Assembly: GCA_026413225.1 (NCBI GenBank)
Contig: CM048552.1
Location: 199,591,553-199,655,552 of the forward strand
Source: Otis tarda
Taxonomy: Eukaryota; Chordata; Aves; Otidiformes; Otididae
Length of the DNA: 64,000 nucleotides
Direction: 5' to 3'
In this document: piece by piece, positions 1-12,700 of the stretch
How the letters are laid out: each line of letters begins with the position of its first letter
Numbering within the stretch: the stretch's first letter is position 1
Notes under the pieces: model-generated
What the model was told of the DNA's origin: nothing
The model's database searches: none
The model's input: only the letters and a program-made list of their open reading frames with translations
Translations under genes and position numbers: made by a program

Positions 1-1939
1 TGACACCCTATTTTCACCTGGAGGTAGAAGAGAGAAGTGATAATATAAGATACATTTATTTTGCACACCAGTGAATTTCTAGGAAGAGAAAACAGAAAAA
101 CTCTCTGGCAAAGGGGAACAAAATAAGAAGATAATTTAGAAATGCCATGCCATGTATTTCACAATTGGCAATTTGTACTTCAGAGTTAAAACAACTTTGT
201 ATGTGCCCTTTAAAAGTGTGAGGCTGCATGCATGAAGAAAGCATCTATTTTCCTCATGTGTTTAGCAGAGAGCCCTAAGTTTTAAAAATTAAAAAGAACA
301 ATTACTCTTGAAGCACTGCATCTGCCCATCCAGGTAGCTGAAGTAGCTTTCTCACAGAGATCACTGTCCCAGAATGAAGCTGAGGAAAGAAGAATTAGAA
401 ATGTAAATATTAGTAAGTGTATGGGAATATAAATTGGGAAAAATGGCAGTTTTGATTACTTTGATTTACCTTCATTTACAGACACCTCTGGATTCTCTGA
501 TTGAGGTTTTCCTTTTTTGCTTGGGAGGATTATGGATGGAAGGAGGATTAAATGATAAAGTGAATCATGTGGGAGTGAGAGAATGCCTACACGATGAAAG
601 AAAGGGTGACTGGAGGCAACCTTTTTATTTCAGTGGATTGTGTGGAACAGAAAAATACAGATTTGAGGCATTATGGTGCCTAACACTGTGCTTAGATGCA
701 CATGGTTTGTGTGTTGTGCCTGTTTTGAATGTGAGATCCTTGGGGTAAGGACTGGTTATTTTTAGACCACCTAGCACGGAATTGCTTTGGTCTTTGTGTA
801 GTCCTGGAATGCCAATGTGAACTGTGATTATTTTTCATGGCAGAAGCTGTGGTAGGCTGTGTTTACAAAGAGATCCAGTTTATCCAATTTAATTATTTTC
901 TGCTTAAATGAAACATGTTCATCTTAGTTTTCTGATTGCTTGCTTTTGGTTTTTTTTCATACTATATTCAGGTGAGAAGTGTCACTTTCCAGTATTTGAC
1001 AGTTACTTTTGTGTGATTCAATTAAATTAATAAAAACCGGAAAGCATGTAGCCCCAAATGTCAAATATATCATTACAGTTGGTTTTACTGTTCATTTCCA
1101 TCTAGTAGCTTTGTGCTCAACTGCAATTATGGAGCAAGAGCTAACAAGCCAGGGCCTCATTGGTATCAACCACTGGACAGCATTCAAAACATCTAGCCAT
1201 TTAACAGGCAAATGCAAAAGCTATAAACCAGTGAGATTAAATACTTTCCTATTGTTCCTTCTTCTATTCTGCAAATACAAATGACATGAATCTCTATCCC
1301 CAAGAAATCTGCAGACTAACAGAATGTCAGCCTTCAACTCTGCTGCAAGTATGAGAAGGCAAAGAGGAAATAGGAGTGCTGGTACACTTTTTCCGTGCTG
1401 TTCATTAATTTCATGTCTTTTCCATGTCTGTTCTTATCTGATTCCTCTATAACATGGGAACATTTGACTTAGTAGCTGTTTTACTGAAAAACAGTGGAAG
1501 CTACTTCGCCGTTTCACTAGCCTGCTTTCAGATAGTTGTAATTTCTCTTTTAATTTTGAGCTTTTTATAATTTATAGCTAACTAACAGAGAAGCTACTCT
1601 GGAATTTATCTTTAAGGCCAAGTACATTCCAGGAGCAAAATTTAAAAACATTATTTACACACCATTCTGAGAAATACATGTTATTGTGGTTGCTTTCTTA
1701 TTTAATTGAGTTAAATTTGAATCTAACATCTGATTTGGGAATATTTTTGTGTCAGTATAGGCTATTTTCTGACTCATCTGGGTAAGTAGACTATATGAGT
1801 GAGTGTAAAAGGCTTCTGTATAAAAGGCTAAGGTTTATGTTTATCATTTTAGCTGAAGAGGAAAGATGAGGAAAGTAGAATTTGGATCTACACCTATCAG
1901 CTAGTTTTTCCTTTTCTAAACTCTATTTTTATTTTGCAG
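1..1939. other. Upstream GUCY1A2 intron sequence
   Basis: AT-rich intron preceding the first exon in the window. I see no exon of the haem-NO-binding or PAS-like part of the cyclase, no repeat I can name and no RNA gene. A 104-codon open stretch at 434-748 (+) has no recognisable motif and no splice context, so I treat it as chance. The last ~30 bases form a T-rich tract leading into the splice acceptor AG at 1938-1939. Confidence 0.7.
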
Positions 1940-2425
1940 GTGATGGAAGTTAAAGGACAAATGATTCATGTGCCAGAATCGAATTCAATTTTGTTTCTGG
2001 GTTCCCCCTGTGTGGACAAGCTGGATGAACTGATGGGCCGAGGCCTTCATCTTTCAGACATACCTATCCATGATGCTACTCGGGATGTCATATTGGTTGG
2101 GGAGCAAGCAAAGGCCCAGGATGGCTTGAAAAAACGAATGGATAAGTTGAAGGCAACACTAGAATGTACACATCAAGCCCTGGAAGAGGAGAAAAAGAAA
2201 ACAGTAGATCTCCTTATTTCTATTTTTCCTGAAGAAGTGGCTCAGCAGTTGTGGCAAGGGCAGCAGGTTCAGGCCAGAAAGTTTGACGATGTCACCATGC
2301 TCTTCTCGGACATTGTTGGCTTCACTGCCATCTGTGCACAGTGCACACCCATGCAGGTCATCAGCATGCTGAACGAACTCTACACGCGTTTTGACCATCA
2401 GTGTGGATTTCTGGACATCTACAAG
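1940..2425 (+). CDS. GUCY1A2: GUCY1A2 internal exon: end of PAS-like region, linker helix, start of cyclase domain
   Basis: Soluble guanylate cyclase alpha-2 pairs with the beta-1 subunit and makes cGMP from GTP when NO binds the haem on beta. This 486-base exon encodes 162 residues, phase 0 at both ends. It starts at GTG after a pyrimidine-rich acceptor (AG 1938-1939) and ends AAG before the donor GTAATA (2426). Residues ~1-55 ([20 protein letters not shown] and on) are the end of the HNOBA/PAS-like region. Residues ~56-95 are a charged helix ([13 protein letters not shown]...[10 protein letters not shown]), the signalling coiled coil. From ~110 the catalytic domain begins. LFSDIVGFT carries the first metal-binding Asp (codon 2309-2311). 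The stretches [20 protein letters not shown] and [20 protein letters not shown] match alpha-2 better than alpha-1, from memory of the mammalian proteins. No stop or frameshift interrupts it. The preceding and following exons are needed for function. Confidence 0.97.
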
Positions 2426-5400
2426 GTAATAGCTCAAGTCCTAAGTTAGTAAAATCTAATTGAAACTAAGAGAAAAAATTCCCAGTAACCATCTTCATAA
2501 ATTACAGACCTTCCCTATAAAAACTGAAGGGCAATAATTTTTTTTTTTTTTTCATGAAAAAAATAAATTGAAATATCCTCTTTGAAAATCATGCTTTGAT
2601 GCTGAGCTGTCATCATGGTTGTTCCCCCATGGTAATATATGCCTGATATTCCCATTTTCCTATAGGAACATACACCTCCTGCATTATAGCCTGTTTTCTT
2701 TTAGGTGACACATCAGCTACAGGGCTGTAAGGCTGATGAAGTGCACAGTGATGATCCTAGCCCAAGCTGCAGCTACTGGAAGGCACTCAAATACTTTCTA
2801 TTTCAGCTGAAACTTGAATGGTTTAGGCCCTTATCTTTCCCCTGAAAAACAAGAAGAGGACAGCAGATGTCCATTCCTAGTAAATGGAGTGAGTGGGACA
2901 TGGCACTGAGGTGTCACACTACTTTACTGCTCTGCAGAAAAGGAGAAGTCGCATGTGTTGGTTCTGTTACAGACTTCGTCACCTTACTTCACTTCAGTGG
3001 ACTTGGTGTCCAATATGTATCTGAGAGAAAAAAGAGGGAAGGTAGAATTTAATAAATGCAGTTAAGATATTATCTGTATAATTGTCCTGTGAAATCTACA
3101 GATAATATGTTTTGTTTATGGAATACCTTTAATTTTGTGAAGGAAAAGCAGAGCACATTTCTTTTTATAATGAATGCACCAAAGGAAAAAAAAAGTAGTT
3201 GTCAAATTATATATTGACTTAATTTTCTGCCTGAGGCTTGCAAACTAAATCACCAGTTTTCAAACTGTTTCAAATAGTATTTGTTGATAGGCTATAGAGA
3301 AAAGGTTTTCACGAGAGTGCTGTCACTTTAATTTTTAGCCTCCAATACACTTTAAAACACATCAAAAATATTAGTTAGCCACTTAAATAATAATTGAGAC
3401 TGAAATGCTACAATACATACCACAGATAAAACTGAACATAGTGTAGATATAGGTTGGTAGGACAGTATACCACAGTAGAAGATCACACTGTCAGTAAGTT
3501 TTGTGCTCCTGGGCTAGGGGTTTGTATTAACTAATGCTCAGAAGCCAGAGGAGATGTTGGGAGCAGACTACGAGGGGAGGTACCAACCCTCATTTGAAAA
3601 TTGTTATGGTGATATAGTCAGAAAAGATTGTAAGTTTGATCTCAGTTTGTGTTTGTCTGATGTTACTGCACTGGATCTCAAGCTAGCTCTGAGAATGGGA
3701 CTTCAGGACCATATGACCCTTAGTCAAGAATGGTATCTAGTGACTCCGTTTCACATGCTGTATCTGGTACATGGAGGTAGTTAGTGTTTTCCCAGATGAT
3801 TAATTTTAGTTAACTGTTTTAAGGCATTCAGGACATTCTTTGTTGAAAAGTACAGTTGCATGGGAATAGAAAATAAAGTATGCAAAACTCTATGACCTGT
3901 TTGGAAGGAAGGTTGGCTGAGTCCTGTGAGAACACTAAGAAGCAATATTTATACATAGGTCATGAATGTGATTCCATTTAGACCATAGCTGACTGCCTTT
4001 CACCTAGCTGCGTGCCACTTTAGATAGAAAGATGTTCACATATGAAAATACAATCCTGACCAGTGAAATACGACCATGGCTGCTGAGATAGGCAAGAGAA
4101 GATTTATGCATTCAGAAAAAAAATAAACACTCCAAAAAGATAAGACCTCCATGTAATTCTATGAGCAGAGGAATAAACAAAACTTATTTTTCTGTGGAAG
4201 GATGTTTTACACCTCTAACAGCCTTTCTCCACTGTTACTGTCTTAATATAGCCAGTTCTTTCTCAGATCCTTTCATCCTGCATTTTCCTCCATTTCCCTA
4301 CTCCCCCATGTCCCCTGAACCTCCCCACATTTTCCCTGCTTCCCTCCACAGCCCACCCATAAGCAAGGCAGCGTGCCCTGTGGCTCTTTTGGAGCTGTAT
4401 GTACCTTTTTTCCTCCCTCTTAATCTTCTTACTTTTTTTTTTTTTTAACCAGAAGTCTAAAAAAGTTACTGTGGGGTTAGGTGAAAATGACTCAGTTGAG
4501 CATTTCAGAAAGACAAAACTGAAGCCATGAACCTTTTTTTTTTTTTCATTAGAGAATCAGGCTTAAAATAAAATGACAATTCTTTTGAAAAAGTATTTGC
4601 ATTTTAAAATAAAAATAGCTCGTGTGTTTGTATCTCTTTCAATTGTTTCAGATATATTCTGGAAGCTAAGTTTATTGCTAGGAATGATCACCACCAGAAC
4701 TATAATTTTAGATGTTATTGTCAGGCAGTGAATTTAGGGTATGTAATCACCAGTATTTGGACACACAGCCTGCCTCTTAAGATATACTCCTGTAACTATG
4801 CTCTAGAAATTTATTGTGTGACCTATATGTACATCAAAACAGATCAATTTTCAAATTTGCTTGTTTTTAAGCAACATTGCAAGAGCAATTTGCAAATATT
4901 ATTTGGTGAGTGCTTCTGAATACCAGATTTACTGTTCTGTAAACAGAAAATTAAGCAAAATTCATTAAATAGATTCCATGCTGTAAATTATTTACCCAGC
5001 TTTACTGTTACAGCATTTTGAATTCAGAACCTTGGTGCTTCTAACTTTGCACTCAGACAATGAATGTAATATTTTCAATTGTCTCATACTATTTATTCAG
5101 GGATGTTTACACAGAAGTATGGCACAGAAGAAGAACAAAGATCCTCGCACTTAACAAGGCAGATGTAGAGGGCAAACATAATGAGCTGTTGGATACAGAA
5201 TAAGAAATGTGTGGAGAGGGCTGAAGGGGAATAAATTAGACTTTGAAATTTCTTGGAAATGAAAGTAGCTATAGCTGGTGAGGTAGGAAAAGGATATCCA
5301 AAGGATGGATGCATAGGTAAGAATGACACAGGCAGATGATGGACTCAGAAAGTTAACTTCACAGGAGCATTTTGAATGGATTCCAAAGATGACAGATTAC

Positions 5401-6688
5401 ATTTGTCTAGGCTGAGGGAGACATTGCATGGTAATGAGATGCATGATAATGCACTCCTGGGTGACAGTTTTAGCAGTCTGCAAGAATCTGTGTTTTAAAG
5501 AGTGACACTTTAGAAAGAATCTGCTTACATATAGCCTTGATGAAAAGAGGGACACTCTTGGGAGAATCATAGAAGGGAGAGGATGTGAGAGAACTGAGAC
5601 CTGGCAATGCATTTGGAAACTGGTCCTGCTGACTGTTGGCTTGGAATGGGAGAAGAAGATGCTGTTGAGTAGGGAGTGCAAATCAAAGTGATGTAGTTGC
5701 AGACGGTTGGTAAGTTGGTGTCTGTGAACATGCAAGTAGAAACATGGACTCCAGGAGCAGACGTACTGGGAGAGAGATCTCAGTAAATTCTGAAAGCAGT
5801 TGCTTTGAATAAAGTATGTACTGGTTGGCCTGACAGTTTGTGTCTTTGTCTTGACCTGTTTGTCTCTGTATGTTCCTGTTGTTTATGAGCCAAGTGCTGG
5901 GAAACAATGCTCCAGCTAAACCATCTCTTTATCAAATAAGCTATTTAGATATGCTGCAGCCATGGCTGCTGGCATTTAAAACAATCCTGCAGACCGAAAT
6001 CTTCCCTGCTTAAGATTCCTGCAGCTTCTGTTTCTCCCTCCAAATAATATGTCTTTGCCAAAGGATAATTTTAAATATTTTTTCTTGTTGAGTCCTTTTG
6101 GCTGTTTAGGCCTGCTTTCTCAGCTCTTTCCCCCTCAGTCTCTTTTCTGAAACAACCACATTTCCCTCCCTTGCCCTTTAACTACTGTCTGAAGTAAATG
6201 CAGCGTGTACTGGGGCTGTTTTTTTGGCCATGGTGCACTGGCTGGGTGGTTATATATGCTGGGTGAGTAACACCAAGCCAAACAGAGCAGAACTAGGCCT
6301 GCTCCTGTGGGTGTTAGTTTCTTTGTCCTCTCTTTGGTCAGTGCACCATCTGCCCTTGAAGACATTTGCAGATTTTCCCCGAACACTGAACTGGACTTTC
6401 TGTAATGTGCTGAGTCCCACTTTCTGTGTCTAAGCAGGGAGTTCTGAGGGTTTTCAACAATGAACTATTGTCAGCTGCCAAAATTTCTTTGCTATAAGTC
6501 TTTGCTGTCGAAATTTTAGTTGTCAGTTTATTGAATATTTATTGAAGAACACAATATAATTTCACTGGTTAATTTTATAATTAAAATTCACAACTTTATT
6601 ATGTGAATTTCTGCTTTCTTTCTGGTTTCATTATTTGGCTAAACCGACAGTCTTTCTGAGTGGTGCCATACATATATGTCACCATTAC
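2426..6688. other. GUCY1A2 intron, first part
   Basis: Begins with the donor GTAATA. Apart from T-rich runs near 2540-2552 and 4431-4446 I recognise no repeat family, exon or RNA gene. Short open frames here (61-112 codons) show no domain or conserved motif. Confidence 0.6.
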
Positions 6689-6810
6689 AAACAAATGTGT
6701 GCTTTTCAGATAAGAGAAAAGTGGAAGGAAAGAGACAAAAGAGAAAAAGAGAAGGAAATGTATACAAGCATGGTACTCCTGAAGAAGAAATTATATACAG
6801 AAGCAGAAGT
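6689..6810 (+). repeat. Left arm of a ~120-bp inverted repeat pair
   Basis: This purine-rich stretch recurs in reverse complement at 8346-8466. Shared landmarks include AAACAAATGTGTGCTTTT at the outer end, a run of GGAAGG/GAGA-type purines, then ATGTATACAAGCATGGTACT and GAAGAAGAAATTATATACA. By eye the arms are about 90% identical over ~120 bases, with only weak similarity just outside them. Both arms can be read as similar short peptides (MYTSMVLLKKKLYT...), which may only reflect shared DNA. I cannot assign it to a known family. It could be a dispersed repeat present twice, or the ends of an old DNA element. Confidence 0.8.
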
Positions 6811-8345
6811 TGTTTCTTCCTTGGGGTTCTCTCTGGCTATTAATCCTGGCAACATTATTTTACGTACTTTACACTGAATAATATGATTTTATTTTTTCTG
6901 AATTCTACAGTTAGTATTTCAGATCTTCATTTTCTGATTTTATAGACCTAACTAGCTACAGTCTTAATTTTTGCTCATTGTAAGATCTGAGATTAAAAAA
7001 GGATGGGAATTCCGGACTGCTCTGCAATCATTCGAGACTGATACACACTAGTTCTGAAAAATGTTGTTTATATTCAGGTTGTGATATAATGCATTTAAGA
7101 ACCTAATTTTAAACTCACATTTTCTAGAAATATCACTTTACATTTTTATACCAGTAGTTTAAGTTGCAGAACTGTAAACTGTATTCAGTTTACAGAAAAT
7201 ACCAGTCCTTTCTTAATGCCATGACTATCCCTCCTTGAGAACCAATATTTGTACATATTCATATGTATGTTCTTAAGCTTACTATCGGTGCTATAATGAC
7301 TAAAGAATACTGCAATGAAACGAGTCATGAGCTTCAGACTGTTTCCGAGGTTTTGCAGGCTTTAAGTTAAAAAACATAGTCTCCAAGTTTTCATGTAAAA
7401 TCTATGACCACTATTTTTGTCTTCTTTTCATCACTTCTGCAGTTTTAACCTTTTAACTTCAGTGCAACTACATGACCATTTTGAGAAGGTTTCAGATTCT
7501 TTTAGCTTCAGTTTAGGCATCTGCAGAATGAAAATTATTATGAAATACAATTAAAATACGTAAATTATACTGATACTTTTATATGAGCAGTATTATATGC
7601 ATAAAATACCATAATATACCTTTTCTAAGATGAATAGGTGCAGTTTTGGGGATTACTGATGTACTAGGTGTTGCTTCTTCCTATTAGTTTAAATTCAGAG
7701 GGTTTTGAATGTGTAATAGAAGAAAATGGATAATAGAAGAAAATTGCCATTGCCCAGAATCACGCTTTCTCTGTGGTGCCACCCAGCCTGGCAGAGCTGC
7801 CCTTCAGCATGCTGTTCTGTTCAGGTTCCATCACAGGGAGCTCCTGTACCTTCTTCCTTTTCTTGCTCTGAGCAGGCAGTAGCACTGACTTTGTCATTGA
7901 ACTCTGGCTGTGTGTGGACTTACTTACTGGCACACAAGTGTGTCTCACTCCAGTATGAAGTCAAGGAAAAGCTGGGGCACCTATCTTTTTTTGGGAACTC
8001 AGAAGTGCCCTTGAGTTAAGTCAAAGAAAAAAGAAAAAAGGAAACACAACAGATTCTGAGATTCTCTGGATTTTCTCTACAGATCTGGTGCATCAACCAC
8101 CCAAGAGCTCCAGGATATTTTAAGACTTCCCGTTACTTTAAGGATGTATTTTTCTGCAGCCTTGTGGAAGATTTACACTTTTTGTCTTTAGGGAGATGTG
8201 CAAATGAAGCAAACAGACATGCAGGCTCCAGAAGAGTTATTCTTTACTTTATAAACATACAGACCTGCACAAAGCACTAAAACATCTGTGCATGTTCCCC
8301 TGCTTTAGGCAATTCATCATGCAAGAATCCTCTACCGAGTCTAGG
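6811..8345. other. Spacer between the inverted repeat arms
   Basis: About 1.5 kb of AT-rich intron between the two arms. I find no transposase-like frame. The longest open stretches (97 codons at 7726-8019 +, 62 codons at 7760-7948 -) resemble nothing I know. Nothing else is recognised. Confidence 0.6.
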
Positions 8346-8466
8346 ACTTCTGCTTTTGTATATAATTTCTTCTTCAGGAGTACCATGCTTGTATACATTT
8401 CCTCTCTTTTTCTCTTCTGTCTCTCTCCTTCCACTTTCCTCTTATCTTAAAAGCACACATTTGTTT
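8346..8466 (-). repeat. Right arm of the ~120-bp inverted repeat pair
   Basis: Reverse-complement partner of 6689-6810, seen here as AAATTTCTTCTTCAGGAGTACC-type sequence followed by a CT-rich run and AAAAGCACACATTTGTTTT. The outer end (near 8466) is the AAACAAATG end, so the arms face each other as terminal inverted repeats would. The family is unknown to me. Confidence 0.8.
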
Positions 8467-10162
8467 TAAGTGTCCCACTCTGTTTCTGTCAAGCTACTTG
8501 GGAGCCTTCGAGCCTATGCCCCACTTGCAGGTCCTGGGAGTGCTTCCAGAGTCCTCAGTTTGTGTGTGAACTCTGGCCATATCCTGCCCTTTTATTTGGA
8601 CAGGACCCAGATGGGTATCCTCCTTTGAGGCTCCCTGCTCCATATTGAGGAGCAAGTCCAGACACAGAGGCTGGACAGGAACCATGGCTAAGAGCATGCC
8701 CTGTTGTAGTGTATGGGTCTCCCTGATGCTATGTTTTGTAAAATCAATGATTAATATGTAAATCCTTTGTTTTCTTGTGTGAAATTTTTCCACCTTGTAA
8801 ATTTTAGTTCTTCTGAGGGACTGGAGAATATTGATTTCACTTTCCACCAGCCTAGGCCATTTCCATTTAAACTGTGTCAGATCTGGTAAATTCATAGCAC
8901 AACCGTGACAACATATGGTTGACCCTTCATCTGCCTGAGCGTGCCACGATGCAGTGTTTTCAGTCATGCAAATATCATTCATGATGTTATCTTAATTTCT
9001 TAAATGATTTAAATTAATATGGAGAATACTTCGGTAAGTTAAGAGAAACTAGCTAACGTATGGATTTCAAGACAGATAAATTAAAGCTCATGTAGCCTTG
9101 AGGAAGATGTTTTTGTTCAGTAGTAGTTTTAATACCAGAGATACCTGTAGCAAATTAAGATAACTCTTACATCTAGAGAAGAGCAGTCACATGAAACTGA
9201 AATGTGTGTCTTAAATTATGCATGCTAATTTTAATATTTGCTTATTTTGTTAAACAGTTATTTACTTCAGCATTGCAACTATCTCACATAAGGCAGAATG
9301 CCAGCCAGGACATTTTATATTCATCAGACGTATTTGGTGATTTTTTTTTAAATTTCATACTTGCCTACAGAAGAGAGAAATCATTTATGCATTACGACTT
9401 TTGTATTCCATGACTGTTACGTGCAAACCTGATGCTGTCATCATGTAAACTGTCCTAGCATGTCTCTATTTTAACTTGTGAAAAAAACCAAACCTTTAAA
9501 AATACTAGATACTGAGTCTACACAGCAAGTACTATTTGTCTCTTTTCCTTTTGTAAAGAAAACAGCGCTCTGAATTAATGTGTAGGTGGAAGAGTTACTC
9601 CATATATTGCATACTGAAAGCTTATGCTTACGACTGCTAAGTAGGTGCTATAGAAAGGAGTTCGAATACAGCTCTTCCTACAAAATGCTCCTAAACTTAC
9701 CAGCCTGTAGCATCATTAAACTCACTAAAAATAAAATGCCCTCAGGCCTAGTAAGAGCAATTGCTTCATAATTAGGCTCTCGGGAAAGGAGAGAGCTTTA
9801 CCAGATGAACAGATCTCTGAACTTCATAGGTGAACACTTGGAATCTATTCCTTCTCACATGGGAGGGATTTTCCATACACGGAACTATTTCCAAAAGCAG
9901 AATGCAGTGTCATAAAATCATTGCAGAGTTACCTTGAAACTTATCCACAAGATTTCTCTGCTTAGGAGTTAATTTTGAAAAGTTGAGACACAGAAGCTAA
10001 GAGAACCAAATACTAAAGTAGAAACTAAAGGAGATTCTTGGGTCTGTTTGAAGACAGTCTTGTTCTCAGATCCTATCTTGAAAACTTTTAAAACCTTGAA
10101 AAAACAGGAGGTTTTTTTTAGTATCTCAAAGATTTTAGGAATCTATAAATAATACTGTATTG
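8467..10162. other. GUCY1A2 intron without recognised elements
   Basis: AT-rich except for a more GC-rich patch at ~8500-8720. A 162-codon open frame on the minus strand (8494-8982) covers that patch. It has no recognisable domain, and one frame of this size is expected by chance in a window this large. No repeat or RNA gene is recognised. Confidence 0.5.
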
Positions 10163-10413
10163 TAGAATCATAGAATACTTTGGGTTGGAAGGGACCTTTA
10201 AAGGTCATCTAGTTCAATGCCCCTGCAAGGAGCAGGGACATCTCCAACCAGATCAGGTTGCTCAGAGCCCCGTCCAACCTGGCCTTGAATGTTTCCAGGG
10301 ATGAGGCGTCAACCACCTCTCTGGGCAACCTTTTCCAGTTTTACCACCCTCATTGTAAAAAAATTTATTCCTTATGTCTAAACTAAGTCTACCCTCTTTT
10401 AGTTTAAAACCAT
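10163..10413 (-). mobile_element. CR1 LINE fragment, 3' end
   Basis: The + strand begins with TAGAATCATAGAATACTTTG, the reverse complement of the CR1 3' tail. GGTTGGAAGGGACCTTTAAA, TCAGGTTGCTCAGAGCCCCG and GGGCAACCTTTTCCAGTTTT follow. It is a 5'-truncated copy of ~250 bp in which only the extreme C-terminal coding part and the 3' UTR survive. It closely resembles the fragment at 11042-11273. Confidence 0.93.
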
Positions 10414-11041
10414 ACATACATGTATACTTAGGCCATGCTTGGTGAAGGCTTTTCAGAACTGCACTTACACCACCTCCGGAGAAAGAGTACACAAATTTCA
10501 TCTCTCAAAGTTTCTCTCCAGCATGTTTCTTTAACATTTCTTTCCTTAGAATCTGTATTTTAGATTAAGTGACTTGTTCAAGTCTTTCTACTGTAAGCTG
10601 CCCAAAATACTTCACATCTGCCCTCCTTCCCACTTAGTAATTAATAACATCCCTGACCTGCATGCCAAAATACACATGCCAAGATACAGGATTTTTTGAG
10701 CTAAACATGATCTTGCTGTTGTGTTGACAAACAGTATCTTAGCACTAGCAATCAACACACTGACGCAATCTTTTTCCTGTTTTGGGGTACTTATGGGAGC
10801 AGGAGCATGCACTCTGTAGTGCACTTTCAAAGGCACAGGGTGAGTCATGCATGAGAAGGTAACAGCTCACCTAGAGTCTTCTGAAACTTTCACAAACAAA
10901 GCCTTCCCAGTCTGTGGCCTTGTGGATCACATAAACCTAGTTTTCAGCCATTTCTCAGAAAAGCATGCTGATGACAACATGGGAGAGGTCTGGCGTACCA
11001 AATTACTATCTGAGCATGGAAGCAGGCAACTAAGCACAGAT

Positions 11042-11273
11042 ACAGAATCACAGAATCACAGAATAGTTTGGATTGGAAGGGACTTTCAAAGGCCATCTAG
11101 TCCAACCCCCCTGCAAGGAGCAGGGACATCTCCAGCGAGATCAGGTTGCTCAGAGCCTCATCCAACCTGGCCTTAAATGTTTCCAGGGATGGGGCATCCA
11201 CCACCTCTCTGGGCAACCTTTTCCAGTTTTACCACCCTCATTGTAAAAATATTCTTCCTCTGTCTAAAAAATG
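11042..11273 (-). mobile_element. CR1 LINE fragment, 3' end
   Basis: The + strand reads ACAGAATCACAGAATCACAG then GATTGGAAGGGACTTTCAAA, TCAGGTTGCTCAGAGCCTCA and GGGCAACCTTTTCCAGTTTT. It is a 5'-truncated CR1 of ~230 bp, in the same orientation and of very similar sequence to 10163-10413. Both share the unusual TTTTACCACCCTCATTGTAAAA stretch, which suggests the same subfamily. Confidence 0.93.
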
Positions 11274-12049
11274 TAAGCAAAATTGCTTTAAAATGCCGAA
11301 AATATTAACAGTCTACAGATTCAAAGTGTCACTCAGGAATTAATACTACACTCAGGAGTTCCAGTGATCCAAAATGCACAGTCACTCACCTATCAAAGGG
11401 AGGGCTCCCAACCTTGAAGTTTCCTTAGGCAACATCCCAACCTAAGGGGAGAGTCCTCGACTGCAGACCCGCTGCTCTGAGGAGGACTGACTCAAGCTTG
11501 CCCTCCGGTGGGCTCCATTTACACCCAGTCGAATCTGATCTGTGGTCATATATGGTCACATCAGTTCTCATTGACTGAAGACTCCATTTTTACAACAGCC
11601 ACCTGATTCTAGAAGCTTCCTAGCCACATGGTTTTTTGAGTTTCCTAGCTTAGAGCAGGTATACCTGCCACAATAGCTAATAGATAGATCAGGGGACAGG
11701 CAGTACCATGTAGTTAAAGTTTGGATTACAGTAGAAACTGCCGTAGCTAGTACATTATAATGGTCTGTGTTTGACAGTATTGAGTGTGAGTACTTGAATA
11801 AGTGCAAGAAGCCCGTGAGCTACTTATGAAATGTCAGGTACATATGGCAGACTTCTTTCTAGCATTTGCATTTTGAGATTTATGTCCTAAAATACAAGGA
11901 TTATGTTCTTTATCACGGTATTTGGTGAAGCATATATGAAAATCCTCACTGTCTGCGAAACTGTTTGATTGTTCTTTAAAAAACTTGCAAAATTATTTTT
12001 ATCTGAGTGAGATCTTGGGGTCAGTAAGTTTCACAGGCTTTCCTCTTTC
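11274..12049. other. GUCY1A2 intron between CR1 fragments
   Basis: Unique-looking intron. The patch at ~11390-11530 is more GC-rich and mentions no family I recognise. Nothing else is seen. Confidence 0.5.
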
Positions 12050-12700
12050 CTAATCCATAAGGTTGTTGACGTCATTGTTGTCTCTTGCCCTCACACCCTG
12101 CACCGCTTTGTCCTTGAAGACCTCCCACAGGCACTGGGAGCTGCTCTTAGGTTCCCCCCCTCTGCTCCAGGCTGAAGTAGCCCAGCTCCCCCAGCCTCTC
12201 CTCGCAGGGCAGGTGCCACCAGCCCCACCATCTTGGTTGCCCCCCACTGAGATGGATCCAGTTTATCAATCTCTGTTTTGTTCTGAGGAGCCCAAAACTG
12301 AACACAATATCTAGGTGTGGTCTAATGAATGCTGAGTAGGGGTTGATAACCACTTCCCCCATATCTGCTCATACAGCCCAGGTTATTATTGGCCATCTTT
12401 ACTCTCAGGACTCACTGCTGGCCCATGTGCCACTTGGTGCCCACCAGGACCTCCAGGTTCTTTCCTGGGAACTGCTCCTCAGGAAGTTGGCCTCAGGCTG
12501 TATCAATTCCAGGGAAATTCCTTCCCAGAGGCAGGACTTCACACATGTCCTTGTTGAGTTTCATGAGTTTTCTGCTGGCCAATTCATCCTGCCTATTCAT
12601 GTCCCTCAGCATGGCAGCCCTACCCTAGAGCAAGTTGACTGGTCTCCTCAGTTTGGTATCAACTGCAGTCTTGATAAGAGTGCAGGTAATGTTACTATGA
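12050..12700 (-). mobile_element. Older, diverged CR1 LINE fragment
   Basis: The + strand carries diverged CR1 landmarks in reverse complement: CTGCTCCAGGCTGAAGTAGC, CAGCCTCTCC, the CACCAGGACCTCCAGGTTCT stretch, CTTGTTGAGTTTCATGAG and CCCTCAGCATGGCAG. It corresponds to the C-terminal coding part and 3' region of CR1 but is more degraded than the neighbouring copies and belongs to a different, older subfamily. The edges are approximate. An antisense 138-codon frame (12343-12759) is a by-product. Confidence 0.85.

Noticed and set aside
434-748. 104-codon open frame (+) before the first exon
   Set aside because: No domain, no acceptor or donor arrangement, and no match to the upstream part of guanylate cyclase.
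8494-8982. 162-codon open frame (-)
   Set aside because: It starts with ATG and is long for intron sequence, but shows no motif, repeat relation or splice context. One or two such frames are expected by chance in 64 kb of six-frame sequence.
12067-12074. Perfect TGACGTCA (CRE-like) site
   Set aside because: It falls at the edge of a degraded CR1 fragment and is probably incidental.
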